From: an uncultured Lachnospiraceae bacterium
GTDB taxonomy: Bacteria > Bacillota > Clostridia > Lachnospirales > Lachnospiraceae
NCBI GenBank assembly: GCA_947169935.1
Contig: CAMVRS010000013.1
Span: 1 to 37,766, forward strand
DNA length: 37,766 bases
Reading direction: 5' to 3'
Below the pieces are notes generated by a model, which was not told where the DNA came from, made no database searches, and saw nothing but the letters and a program-made list of their open reading frames with translations. Shown here piece after piece: positions 1 to 5,842 of the stretch. Positions within the stretch are counted from its first letter, which is position 1. Each line of letters opens with the position of its first letter. The position numbers and the translations under genes were made by a program.

Positions 1-765
1 CCGTCCGTAATTGCACCGGTGCAACAGCCGGCCACAAGCGTCACAAAAACCGTATGGGATTATCTGCTTGCGAGGATCGGCAACGAATACGGCGTGGCCG
101 GGATGATGGGCAATATCGAGGCAGAAAGCGGTTTTAAGGTCAACAACCTGCAGAACAGCTATGAGCGTACGCTGGGGATGTCGGACGCACAGTATACGGA
201 GGCGGTAGACAGCGGGACATACACCAATTTCGTTGGAGACAAAGCCGGTTACGGTCTGTGCCAGTGGACGAGCAGCGGCAGGAAGCAGGGGCTGTTGAAC
301 CTTGTAAAGGCAAGAGGCAAGAGCATCAGCGATCTTTCAACGCAGCTTGACTGGCTCTGGACGGAGCTGCAGAACTCCTACAAGGCCGTTTTGAACACGC
401 TGAAAAGCGCCACAAGCGTCCGACAGGCTTCAGATATGGTTCTGAAGCGCTTTGAGAGTCCGAGGGATCAGGGGCAGAGCGTGCAGGAATACCGCGCGGC
501 GGCCGGGCAGAGATATTATGATCAGTTTGCGCGGAAAACGGACCAGGCTGCAGACGGTAAGGACAATAATGTCGCGACCAAAGGATTTGTGGTAAGGATC
601 ACAGCCAGCGAGCTGAATGTACGAGAAGGCCCCGGAACAAACTACTCGATAGTGCGGACAGTACGAAAGGGAGAAGCGTTCACGATCGTTCAAACATCCG
701 GAGAGTGGGGGTTCTTAAAAAGCGGCGTGGGCTGGATATGCATGAATTACACGGAAAGGGTATAA
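1..765 (+). CDS. Phage endolysin: lysozyme-like domain plus SH3 domain (5' end cut by window)
   Basis: Peptidoglycan hydrolase for host lysis. The reading frame is open to the left edge of the window, so the N-terminus is probably missing; a GTG at position 19 is only an internal possibility. About 165 visible residues resemble the phage tail lysozyme family (Phage_lysozyme2): a MMGNIEAESGF stretch with candidate catalytic glutamates, then GYGLCQWTSSGRKQGL. A linker follows, then an SH3_3-type wall-binding domain (ELNVREGPGTNYSIV ... GWICMNYTERV). The holin gene follows about 105 bases downstream, giving a lysis cassette. A TTGCACCGGTGCAA palindrome lies at the very left edge inside the frame. 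The alternative that it is a virion-associated lysin cannot be excluded. Confidence 0.9.
   Translation, partial: PSVIAPVQQPATSVTKTVWDYLLARIGNEYGVAGMMGNIEAESGFKVNNLQNSYERTLGMSDAQYTEAVDSGTYTNFVGDKAGYGLCQWTSSGRKQGLLNLVKARGKSISDLSTQLDWLWTELQNSYKAVLNTLKSATSVRQASDMVLKRFESPRDQGQSVQEYRAAAGQRYYDQFARKTDQAADGKDNNVATKGFVVRITASELNVREGPGTNYSIVRTVRKGEAFTIVQTSGEWGFLKSGVGWICMNYTERV
11..24. repeat. TTGCACCGGTGCAA palindrome, copy 1
   Basis: Perfect 14-bp palindrome in the endolysin frame (Ile-Ala-Pro-Val-Gln). Same codon phase as the other three copies. Confidence 0.9.
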
Positions 766-820
766 AAGGGACTTTGTAATCAGAAAAAGGGACTTTTGGG
801 ACTTAAAAAGGGACTTTGTA
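764..820 (+). repeat. Three tandem-like copies of an AAAAGGGACTTT repeat
   Basis: The gap between endolysin and holin carries AAAAGGGACTTTGTA at 764-778 and again at 806-820, with a partial copy (AAAAAGGGACTTTT) at 784-797. The copies are 20-22 bases apart, so they fall on the same face of the helix. The last copy runs into the stem of the hairpin that follows. Function unknown; replication slippage or a regulator binding site are both possible. Confidence 0.6.
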
Positions 821-848
821 GCGCATTATCCATACAATGCGCTACAAA
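815..848 (+). promoter_or_regulatory. Perfect 13-bp hairpin upstream of the holin gene
   Basis: TTTGTAGCGCATT (815-827) pairs perfectly with AATGCGCTACAAA (836-848) around an 8-base loop. No U-tract follows, so it is not a standard intrinsic terminator. It ends 22 bases before the holin start codon and leaves the ribosome site (GGGAGG) single-stranded. It could be an RNA stability or processing element, or tune holin translation relative to endolysin. Confidence 0.55.
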
Positions 849-870
849 CAAGGAAACGGGAGGTATTGAA

Positions 871-1254
871 ATGTACGAAAGGATCATCATAACCATAGTG
901 GCCGTGATAGGGCTCCCTCTGCTGACATACGGCATCGGAAAGCTGGCCGCATTCCTGGACGCAAAAATCGGAGAGATACAGAACAAGGAACTGGCCGATA
1001 TGGTCAGAAAGGCCGTAGATGTCGTGGAGCAGTCGGTTCTCTTTGTTATGCAGACATATGTAGACGCGCTGAAGACCGCGGGCAATTTCGACCACGACGC
1101 ACAGAAAGAGGCGTTTGAGAAGGCGAGAAAGCGCGTCTATGAGCTTCTGGATGATAAGACGAAGAACGCCATATCGCAAAGCTACGGCTCTTTTGCTCTG
1201 TGGCTTCAGACCAGGATCGAGCAGACGGTCCGAGAGACGAAGAAAGAAGGATAG
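871..1254 (+). CDS. Phage holin, LLH-like
   Basis: A 127-residue protein with one N-terminal membrane segment (about residues 4-30, IIITIVAVIGLPLLTYGIGK), then a charged amphipathic helical region and a basic C-terminal tail. This matches the architecture of LLH-type holins of Firmicutes phages, which permeabilise the membrane to release endolysin. The start at ATG 871 is chosen because GGGAGG lies 7 bases upstream; an in-frame ATG further upstream would place the 815-848 hairpin inside the gene. It follows the endolysin gene, an inverted order compared with many phages. The family call rests on topology and context. Confidence 0.75.
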   Translation: MYERIIITIVAVIGLPLLTYGIGKLAAFLDAKIGEIQNKELADMVRKAVDVVEQSVLFVMQTYVDALKTAGNFDHDAQKEAFEKARKRVYELLDDKTKNAISQSYGSFALWLQTRIEQTVRETKKEG

Positions 1255-1332
1255 GCTCTGAATTGACGGGTATTGCCATTTTGACCATCATTCTGGCACT
1301 GCCAGTGGACAATGATAAGCGAGGAAGGTTGT

Positions 1333-1950
1333 ATGGCCGGAATAAATATAAATGTTGATATGAAAAAAATAGAAAAAGAGTTAAACAAAAGGCACAAAAA
1401 CGCTCAGAAATGCATAGATACGATAACAGGGGATCTAAAAAGAAGCGTGCCGCCTGTGATAGCGCAAGGAGTGGCGGAAGAATATAATATAAAGGCGAGA
1501 GACAAACGCTTTAAAGAGTGCTTAAGAACGACGGAGAGCGGGAACGGAGGAACAAGGAGGATAGGAATAATCTACAAGAAAGAAGAGGTTACACCTGTAC
1601 ATTTCGGAATGAAACCGAAAAGCAGACCCCAAAAGAATAGGCCGTACGGAATTAGCGCACAGATAAAGAAAGGAAGCATAAAGACTCTGCATGGAAAGCC
1701 GGAATATGCGGGCAAACCGTTCTTGGCGGACAACGGACACGGAACAGACATTCCGTTTCAGAGAATAGGGAGGCCGGGGAAGAATGGAGCGACGGAAAGG
1801 ACAAATCTGGCATCAATAAAAGTGATAAGCATTCCGCAAATGATAATGAACGGAAACGGAGAAATGAAACCCAATGTAGAAAAGGCGTTAAACGAAAGGA
1901 TTGAGGAAAGATTGAATCATTATGCGGAAAGATACCTAAAGAAGAAATGA
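1333..1950 (+). CDS. gpZ-like prophage minor tail protein, copy 1
   Basis: A 205-residue, strongly basic protein that resembles lambda gpZ-type minor tail proteins. It has an N-terminal helix, a central EEYNIKARDK / TPVHFGMKPKSRP region and a C-terminal PFQRIGRPG ... SIPQMI block followed by a helix. A clear paralogue lies at 21170-21748, sharing TPxHFxMKPxSRP, KPFL-type and PFQR motifs. ATG 1333 is chosen because AGGAAGG sits 6 bases upstream. The gene is richer in A and in ATA/AGA codons than the head and tail genes, which suggests separate acquisition. It is the last gene before a bidirectional terminator. Confidence 0.7.
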   Translation: MAGININVDMKKIEKELNKRHKNAQKCIDTITGDLKRSVPPVIAQGVAEEYNIKARDKRFKECLRTTESGNGGTRRIGIIYKKEEVTPVHFGMKPKSRPQKNRPYGISAQIKKGSIKTLHGKPEYAGKPFLADNGHGTDIPFQRIGRPGKNGATERTNLASIKVISIPQMIMNGNGEMKPNVEKALNERIEERLNHYAERYLKKK

Positions 1951-1958
1951 TATAACCA

Positions 1959-2015
1959 GAAACAATAAAAAAAGAGAAGTGGGCGTGATCAGCGCGCTTC
2001 TCTTTTTTATTGTTT
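1959..2015. terminator. Bidirectional intrinsic terminator
   Basis: An A-rich arm ending in AAAAAAAGAGAAG pairs with CTTCTCTTTTTTATTGTT around a loop of about 18 bases. The T-run follows on the plus strand and the A-run gives a T-run on the minus strand. It separates the converging late operon (plus) from the membrane protein gene (minus). Confidence 0.85.
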
Positions 2016-2022
2016 AACTATA

Positions 2023-2802
2023 TTAAACAGATTCGCAGTTAATTCGGTAGCGTTTAGTGATCCCGTTATAGGATACAGAAACTATATCACCGGATAAAGA
2101 TAATATGATGTCACCGCCGGTATATTCAGCACTAAAATTTTTATGCCACACCCTCTGAGAAGCATAGTCGTATGCGTCAATATGTATCTTATCATCTCCA
2201 TCTTCGCCAGCAATAACGCAACACACAGGACAGAGTAGATGAGCGCTACGGTCGGAAGATTCATCCGAAAGCTTTTTGATATTAGCAGACGAAGCGTCTA
2301 TAACAAGTAGGGTGTTATCATCCAAGAGCGCATATCCGGTACCATCATCGGTAACATATACTTCCACGGGAGCACCATCAGTCCGCCTGAGCCTTACCCC
2401 CTGTGATCTTGATATGAGAGCAATAGCGAAGTTGCCACTGCTGTCGCATCCGTCGCAGAGAGCATAAAGACCAGAAGCGGACGGATAATATTTATCGACA
2501 TCGAACCAGTCTTTACCGTTCTTGGTGATATATTTGCTGCTGAGATCCCATTCCGCATTGTCAATGACTGTAGTTTGGCCAACAAAACGGGAAGCTTCCG
2601 GAACCTGGACGGATGCAACATCGGGCGGCGCCTGAGATGCTGTACCATTTGGCTTTACCAAAAAGCTGAGGAAGACAAGTCCGGCGCAGATAAGACCACA
2701 CACGATCCCGGCCACAATATGACCCCCACTGAGATACCCGACACAGCAGATAAGAAACACGGCGCCGATCCATAGAAATGGTGACTTGAAATTGATATTC
2801 AT
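2023..2802 (-). CDS. Unknown membrane-anchored protein (candidate moron)
   Basis: About 259 residues. Two closely spaced hydrophobic segments near the N-terminus (SPFLWIGAVFLICCVGYLSG and IVAGIVCGLICAGLVFLSFL) form a membrane hairpin. About 190 polar residues follow, with repeated beta-strand-like segments such as WDLSSKYITKNGKDWFD and GGDIILSLSGDIVSVSYNG. No family is recognised. The start codon at 2802 is preceded by GGAGG 14 bases upstream; a start at 2823 would leave no room for a ribosome site. It has its own sigma-70-type promoter and terminator and opposes the phage operons, the usual layout of a lysogenic-conversion gene. Confidence 0.7.
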   Translation of the reverse strand: MNINFKSPFLWIGAVFLICCVGYLSGGHIVAGIVCGLICAGLVFLSFLVKPNGTASQAPPDVASVQVPEASRFVGQTTVIDNAEWDLSSKYITKNGKDWFDVDKYYPSASGLYALCDGCDSSGNFAIALISRSQGVRLRRTDGAPVEVYVTDDGTGYALLDDNTLLVIDASSANIKKLSDESSDRSAHLLCPVCCVIAGEDGDDKIHIDAYDYASQRVWHKNFSAEYTGGDIILSLSGDIVSVSYNGITKRYRINCESV

Positions 2803-2847
2803 TTTAATAAGCAATACCTCCATGCGTGGATTCTGATTATTAACACA

Positions 2848-2876
2848 AGGATATCCACCGCAAATGTTAATGTCAA
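2848..2876 (-). promoter_or_regulatory. Sigma-70-type promoter of the minus-strand membrane protein gene
   Basis: On the minus strand TTGACA (2871-2876) and TATCCT (2848-2853) are separated by exactly 17 bases. Transcription would begin near 2841, about 40 bases before the chosen start codon. The promoter lies in the divergent gap with the XRE regulator gene, so that regulator could act here. Confidence 0.7.
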
Positions 2877-2912
2877 GAAAAAATCTGATTATTAGCATAT
2901 GGAGGGCGAAAG

Positions 2913-3155
2913 ATGAAGGTTTACGACTACATGGGGAAGAAGAACCTGTGCGGTAATAAAGTAAAGCAGGCTCGGGCAAAGCTTGGGATAACACAGGCGG
3001 AGCTTGCGGCAAGATTGCAGGTCGAAGGTATCACGATCGAACGGGACAGCGTGAGCAGGATTGAGATCGGGACGAGATTTGTGGCCGACTTTGAGATTGT
3101 GGCGCTGGCGAAAGTGATGAAAGTAGGCGTAGAGTGGCTTCTGAGTGAGGAATAG
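2913..3155 (+). CDS. Cro/C1-type (XRE) helix-turn-helix regulator
   Basis: An 80-residue protein made almost entirely of an XRE domain. The core is VKQARAKLGITQAELAARLQ, then the recognition segment RDSVSRIEIGTRFVADFEIV and ALAKVMKVGVEWLLSEE. It has no peptidase or oligomerisation domain, so it is Cro-like or a minimal repressor rather than a full CI. GGAGGG lies 7 bases before the ATG. It is divergent from the membrane protein gene and followed by a strong terminator hairpin at 3289-3335. It may control its own divergent region or phage lysogeny; the sequence does not decide which. Confidence 0.85.
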   Translation: MKVYDYMGKKNLCGNKVKQARAKLGITQAELAARLQVEGITIERDSVSRIEIGTRFVADFEIVALAKVMKVGVEWLLSEE

Positions 3156-3288
3156 AAAAAATTCATATAATATAGGAGAAAATAGGGGCGTAGGAGTATT
3201 ATGAGGCAGTTCGAATGACTTAAAAGGATTAAGCCGCCGGCCCTGCGTCGTGGTAGCTGCGTAAATGGATTGGATATTTGAAATATTG

Positions 3289-3335
3289 AAATGAGTTTAA
3301 CCTTTTGGACGTGAAAAGTTAAACTCATTTTTGTA
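3289..3335 (+). terminator. Strong intrinsic terminator after the XRE gene
   Basis: AAATGAGTTTAA (3289-3300) pairs with TTAAACTCATTT (3319-3330). The stem continues with CTTTT/AAAAG after a one-base bulge and closes on a 7-base loop. A TTTTTG tract follows. The 133 bases between the XRE stop codon and this hairpin hold no gene but include a GC-rich island at about 3230-3265 in otherwise AT-rich DNA and a TATAAT box at 3166-3171, so a separate short transcript ending here is possible. Confidence 0.8.
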
Positions 3336-3460
3336 TACGTGTATATTTTGGGATGTTTATAAAATGAGTTGAAGTTTTTGATAAAAATACATTATTTGCT
3401 TCCGAAAATGCTGAAAATCCTTTCTTTTAGAATATAGTGTTTATGGGAAACCATTTGCAT

Positions 3461-3545
3461 ATATAAAAGAAGCATAAGGCTGCCGCCTCATGCTTCTAGG
3501 AGTTAACGAAAGAGTTTAATCATCCGCTAACTGAAGTTTTGAACG
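3461..3545 (-). ncRNA. Candidate small RNA, about 85 nt
   Basis: A complete transcription unit without an obvious gene lies on the minus strand. Its promoter is at 3551-3579. An internal stem can form between AGTTAGCG and CGTTAACT (one G-U pair). It ends in an intrinsic terminator: AGAAGCAT, an A-C mismatch and AGGC/GCCT pairing (3468-3497), followed on the minus strand by TTTTATAT. No coding potential is evident in the transcript. It lies in a stretch of almost 600 bases (3156-3748) without a substantial gene. The target is unknown; an antisense or regulatory RNA for the accessory region is an inference. Confidence 0.5.
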
Positions 3546-3550
3546 CTTCA

Positions 3551-3579
3551 ATTGTAGCAAATTCTTTCATTACTTTCAA
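3551..3579 (-). promoter_or_regulatory. Promoter of the candidate small RNA
   Basis: On the minus strand TTGAAA (3574-3579) and TACAAT (3551-3556) are separated by 17 bases, each matching consensus at five of six positions. It predicts a start near 3544 and a transcript ending at the 3468-3497 terminator. Confidence 0.6.
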
Positions 3580-3624
3580 CGCTGAATGTTTGTTCGGCAA
3601 AAAATGCGAAAGGAGGATGCTGCC

Positions 3625-3672
3625 ATGAAGCGAAATAATGATAAAGATCAGAAGATTAGAAGTAGAACGTAG
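3625..3672 (+). CDS. Possible 15-residue peptide with a strong ribosome site
   Basis: ATG 3625 is preceded by AAAGGAGG with 8-base spacing, an ideal ribosome site. The frame encodes MKRNNDKDQKIRSRT and then stops. It is strongly charged, without hydrophobic character, so it is not a typical type I toxin. It may be a leader peptide, the start of a decayed gene, or noise. Confidence 0.3.
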   Translation: MKRNNDKDQKIRSRT

Positions 3673-3680
3673 GTTCCCGC

Positions 3681-3709
3681 TTGAAAAAATATTTACATAA
3701 TAGTAAAAT
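3681..3709 (+). promoter_or_regulatory. Sigma-70-type promoter for the DUF2335 unit
   Basis: TTGAAA (3681-3686) and TAAAAT (3704-3709) are separated by 17 bases. It lies 40 bases upstream of the start of the small basic protein gene. With the terminator at 4391-4422 it delimits an independent two-gene transcription unit. Confidence 0.65.
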
Positions 3710-3748
3710 GAGTTTGTAAAGAAGATGCAAAGAAAGGGGGTGTGTGCT

Positions 3749-3937
3749 ATGCGTACAAAGGTAAGCGAAGCGGCGAAAAGCGGGTTTAGAAGAGCATTTA
3801 CATGTGAACGCAAACAGATTAAAGTTACATCCCGAAATGAAGCGAGAGTAAAGGATTATAACGCAATTAAAGGAGACTGGTATGCCGTCGGCACAGAAAT
3901 CAGAGCTGCGATCGCAAAAACAGGAAGAGCCGGCTGA
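3749..3937 (+). CDS. Small basic protein of unknown function
   Basis: 62 residues, rich in Arg and Lys (for example KSGFRRAFTCERKQIKVTSR), no family recognised. ATG 3749 is chosen because AAAGGGGG lies upstream; an in-frame ATG 24 bases earlier lacks this. It directly follows a good promoter. Its last 56 bases overlap the DUF2335 gene, whose ribosome site lies inside it, so the two are probably translationally coupled. It could act on nucleic acid, judging only from charge. Confidence 0.5.
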   Translation: MRTKVSEAAKSGFRRAFTCERKQIKVTSRNEARVKDYNAIKGDWYAVGTEIRAAIAKTGRAG

Positions 3938-4403
3938 AGAGACTTATCTGGATATAATTGATGATCCGGAAAAGCTGAATAAAACGAGCAAAGAAGAGAT
4001 AGTTCGGCTAGCGGCACAATTTTACAGTGGGCCAATTCCACCGCCACAGATGATGGCGGAATACGAGAAAGCTCTTCCTGGAGCCGCTGACAGAATTATA
4101 AAAATGGCGGAAAAGCAGGAAGAGCATAGACACTATCTGGAGAAGAAAACCGTTGATTCGGAATCACGAGACTCGTTATTAGGCATACTTTCGGCAGTTT
4201 TTATTAGCATTGTAATTTTGGGAGCAGGAACAACAATAATTATAGTTGTTCCAGGAACAACAGGAGCAATAAGCGGAGGATTATTAAATCTTTTCGGAAT
4301 AGCAACGGTAATTGGGAAATTCCTTGGAAATAGCAAAAATGAGCAACAAGCGAAAGAGGATGAAAAGGAAAAAATAAAAGAGAAAACGAAGCCCCGGAAA
4401 TGA
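3882..4403 (+). CDS. DUF2335 membrane protein
   Basis: 173 residues. The centre carries the DUF2335 signature: SGPIPPPQMMAEYEKALPGA, then ADRIIKMAEKQEEHRHYLEKK. Two hydrophobic segments follow (about residues 100-145, including ILSAVFISIVILGAG and ISGGLLNLFGIATVIGKF), then a highly charged Lys/Glu tail. The family is widespread in mobile elements and has no established function. AAAGGAGA stands 6 bases before the ATG. It is AT-richer than the phage structural genes and has its own promoter and terminator, fitting an accessory cargo gene. Confidence 0.85.
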   Translation: MPSAQKSELRSQKQEEPAEETYLDIIDDPEKLNKTSKEEIVRLAAQFYSGPIPPPQMMAEYEKALPGAADRIIKMAEKQEEHRHYLEKKTVDSESRDSLLGILSAVFISIVILGAGTTIIIVVPGTTGAISGGLLNLFGIATVIGKFLGNSKNEQQAKEDEKEKIKEKTKPRK

Positions 4404-4422
4404 AACCGGGGCTTTTCTTTTG
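4389..4422. terminator. Bidirectional intrinsic terminator
   Basis: GCCCCGG (4391-4397) pairs with CCGGGGC (4406-4412) around an 8-base loop and is followed by TTTTCTTTT. The complementary strand also has a T-rich tail. The hairpin overlaps the stop codon of the DUF2335 gene and also serves the converging hicB gene. Confidence 0.9.
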
Positions 4423-4426
4423 CAGT

Positions 4427-4807
4427 TTAAGCCATATTTAGCCGCTCCTTCAGAGCGTCCTGAAGTATCTTCGAAAGGCTCAGATTCTGTTCATCCGCCT
4501 CTTTGGCCAACCATGCAGGAATAGAAAGCATCTTTTTGACCGCTCTGGTATCACGACGGTATTTATCAACATCCACCGTGATATAGGTTGTGATGTTGCC
4601 GCCAGCATCCAAAACAGCAAGATCGGACGCTGCAGGGACGGGCTGGCCGTTTTCTATTAAACTGACGAGATAAAGCCCGAGAGCTTCCTGGGCGTTGCTC
4701 ATGAGTTCCTCCAGTGTATCACCGACAGTCTGGCATCCTTCCAGATCGGGAAACTCGATCCAGTAACCTTCTTCTTCATGAATGATAGCGGGATAAATCT
4801 TTAACAT
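4427..4807 (-). CDS. hicB: HicB-family antitoxin
   Basis: 126 residues. The N-terminal HicB fold is clear: YPAIIHEEEGYWIEFPDLEG, then CQTVGDTLEELMSNAQEALG. The C-terminal segment (MLSIPAWLAKEADEQNLSLS, then KILQDALKERL) is a ribbon-helix-helix DNA-binding region. HicB neutralises the HicA mRNA interferase and usually represses the operon. AAAGGAGG precedes the ATG by 7 bases. It follows hicA after a gap of 37 bases on the same strand. Confidence 0.93.
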   Translation of the reverse strand: MLKIYPAIIHEEEGYWIEFPDLEGCQTVGDTLEELMSNAQEALGLYLVSLIENGQPVPAASDLAVLDAGGNITTYITVDVDKYRRDTRAVKKMLSIPAWLAKEADEQNLSLSKILQDALKERLNMA

Positions 4808-4844
4808 ATTGCGCCTCCTTTATATTTGAGGAAGAGGAGGGGCT

Positions 4845-5018
4845 TTACAGCCCCACTCTCTTCTTGATGCTGTTCAGAAGTCCGGGAGGAAGGTCTTTGT
4901 TGTGTACCGGGATGACCTCCGTCTGATTTCCCTTCTTCATGATGTAGTGGCTTCCGTGTATTCTGTCGATCACCCATCCGAGCCGCTGCATCTGTTTTAC
5001 TACTTCCATTCCCTTCAT
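4845..5018 (-). CDS. hicA: HicA-family toxin (mRNA interferase)
   Basis: 57 residues, the normal size for HicA. It has the dsRBD-like fold motifs VVKQMQRLGWVIDRIHGSHY with the catalytic histidine in GSH, then TEVIPVHNKDLPPGLLNSIK. Start ATG 5018 is preceded by GGAGGTGAGG; a longer frame would translate the promoter as a hydrophobic leader and is rejected. HicA cleaves mRNA; the hicA-hicB order is the standard one. The pair would stabilise the element or act in phage defence. Confidence 0.93.
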   Translation of the reverse strand: MKGMEVVKQMQRLGWVIDRIHGSHYIMKKGNQTEVIPVHNKDLPPGLLNSIKKRVGL

Positions 5019-5037
5019 TTCCTCACCTCCTAAAGCT

Positions 5038-5066
5038 ATTATAATATATAAATTATATAATGTCAA
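5038..5066 (-). promoter_or_regulatory. Perfect consensus promoter of hicAB
   Basis: On the minus strand TTGACA (5061-5066) and TATAAT (5038-5043) with a 17-base spacer, an exact match to the sigma-70 consensus. The -10 box ends 19 bases before the hicA start codon. Such a strong promoter implies tight repression, presumably by HicB. Confidence 0.85.
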
Positions 5067-5110
5067 GAAAAAGATTAAATAAATTATATAAAAAATATTT
5101 CGAAAAAGTG

Positions 5111-5139
5111 TTGACATACTTACGCAAGTATGCTATATT
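5111..5139 (+). promoter_or_regulatory. Rightward promoter with embedded operator
   Basis: TTGACA (5111-5116) and TATATT (5134-5139) with a 17-base spacer. The spacer is an inverted repeat, CATACTT (5115-5121) and AAGTATG (5126-5132) around ACGC, so a dimeric repressor would block RNA polymerase directly. It is back-to-back with the hicAB promoter, and drives the small genes at 5174-5761. The repressor could be HicB, the ribbon-helix-helix protein at 5567 or an XRE protein. Confidence 0.75.
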
Positions 5140-5173
5140 ATAATTACAGAGAGGGAAGAAAGGAGGTGAGAAA

Positions 5174-5311
5174 ATGGACAGAATAGAAAAAGCCCTGAAG
5201 GAACTTCAGGAAGCGATCAACAACAACGACACTGTAGCGAGCGTCAGAGTTACGATCACCCTCACAAAGCCGAAGCCCGACAGGGCAAAGCCTAAACCCA
5301 AAACTAAATAA
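5174..5311 (+). CDS. Small phage protein of unknown function, 45 aa
   Basis: A 45-residue protein with an N-terminal amphipathic helix (RIEKALKELQEAINNND), a beta-strand-like VASVRVTITL and a Lys/Pro tail ending KPKPKTK. AAAGGAGGTGAG lies just before the ATG. It is the first gene behind the operator-containing promoter. No family recognised; the compact charged form would fit a small DNA- or RNA-binding or inhibitor protein. Confidence 0.65.
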   Translation: MDRIEKALKELQEAINNNDTVASVRVTITLTKPKPDRAKPKPKTK

Positions 5312-5319
5312 GCAAGGCA

Positions 5320-5345
5320 AGGGCGGCGGGTAGCGCCGCCGCCCT
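5320..5345 (+). promoter_or_regulatory. GC-rich hairpin between small genes
   Basis: GGGCGGCGG (5321-5329) pairs with CCGCCGCCC (5336-5344) around a 6-base loop, with one more A-T pair at the base. No T-run follows, so it may be an inefficient or factor-dependent terminator, or an mRNA-stabilising end for the 45-aa gene. Confidence 0.6.
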
Positions 5346-5403
5346 CATTCAAAGTATAGAACAACGAAAGAGAAAAAGCAAGTGGAGCGAAAGGAGGCGA
5401 CAC

Positions 5404-5562
5404 ATGAACTTGAATAAATACAAGATCGAAGAACTGAAGAATAAGTGGAAAATAAGCAAAGAGGACGGGAAGGTTACGCTTGTATATGAAGTATCAAAGG
5501 AATTGTGCGGCACCCGTGAAGAAGTAATGAAATATATTAAAGAAAATATGGAAAGGAGCTGA
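5404..5562 (+). CDS. Small phage protein of unknown function, 52 aa
   Basis: 52 residues (MNLNKYKIEELKNKWKISKE at the start), charged, mixed helix and strand, ending in a helix EEVMKYIKENMERS. AAAGGAGG precedes the ATG by 8 bases. It is followed after 4 bases by the ribbon-helix-helix gene, whose ribosome site lies in its last codons, so they are co-translated. No family recognised. Confidence 0.65.
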   Translation: MNLNKYKIEELKNKWKISKEDGKVTLVYEVSKELCGTREEVMKYIKENMERS

Positions 5563-5566
5563 GGGG

Positions 5567-5761
5567 ATGGAAGAAAAGAAGAGGAAAACGCGAACATCGG
5601 CAGCAGTAAAAAACCGCTATAATGCAAAAGTGTATGGTGTAGTAAATATAAAAGTAGATAAGGAACTGGTAGAGAGCTTCAAGGCCAAGTGCAAAGAAAA
5701 AGGCGTATCGCAGGCGCAGATCCTGAAGAAGGCCATGGAGGACTACTTGAAAGAAACATAA
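5567..5761 (+). CDS. Ribbon-helix-helix (Arc/CopG-like) regulator
   Basis: 64 residues. After a basic N-terminus, a single strand (GVVNIKVDKELVESFKAKC) and two helices (VESFKAKCKEKG, AQILKKAMEDYLKE) form a typical ribbon-helix-helix fold, which dimerises to bind DNA. GGAGCTGAGGGG precedes the ATG. The palindrome in the promoter at 5111-5139 is a good candidate autoregulatory site, but this is inferred from position only. Confidence 0.75.
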   Translation: MEEKKRKTRTSAAVKNRYNAKVYGVVNIKVDKELVESFKAKCKEKGVSQAQILKKAMEDYLKET

Positions 5762-5789
5762 GGCCAAAGAAAAATGAACAGGAACACAT

Positions 5790-5818
5790 AGAACCGTAGG
5801 CTATACGCCTGCGGTTCT
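5790..5818 (+). terminator. Hairpin after the ribbon-helix-helix gene (possible weak terminator)
   Basis: AGAACCGTAGGC (5790-5801) pairs with GCCTGCGGTTCT (5807-5818) with one T-G pair and a 5-base loop. The downstream TGCACATTT is a poor T-tract. It lies 24 bases before the transposase start codon and may limit read-through into the transposase. Confidence 0.5.
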
Positions 5819-5842
5819 TGCACATTTAAGGGGGTGAAGATT

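Noticed and set aside
2803..3012. N-terminal extension of the membrane protein up to 3012
   Set aside because: It would run through the minus-strand promoter at 2848-2876 and into the divergent XRE gene.
3178..3288. Separate small RNA ending at the 3289-3335 terminator
   Set aside because: A TATAAT box is present at 3166, but no acceptable -35 box; it may simply be the 3' end of the XRE transcript.
3520..3813. Minus-strand hydrophobic frame of 97 residues
   Set aside because: It crosses two predicted promoters and lacks a ribosome site; the small RNA unit explains the region better.
5019..5117. Hydrophobic N-terminal extension of HicA
   Set aside because: It translates the consensus hicAB promoter; HicA normally has about 60 residues and a strong ribosome site precedes ATG 5018.
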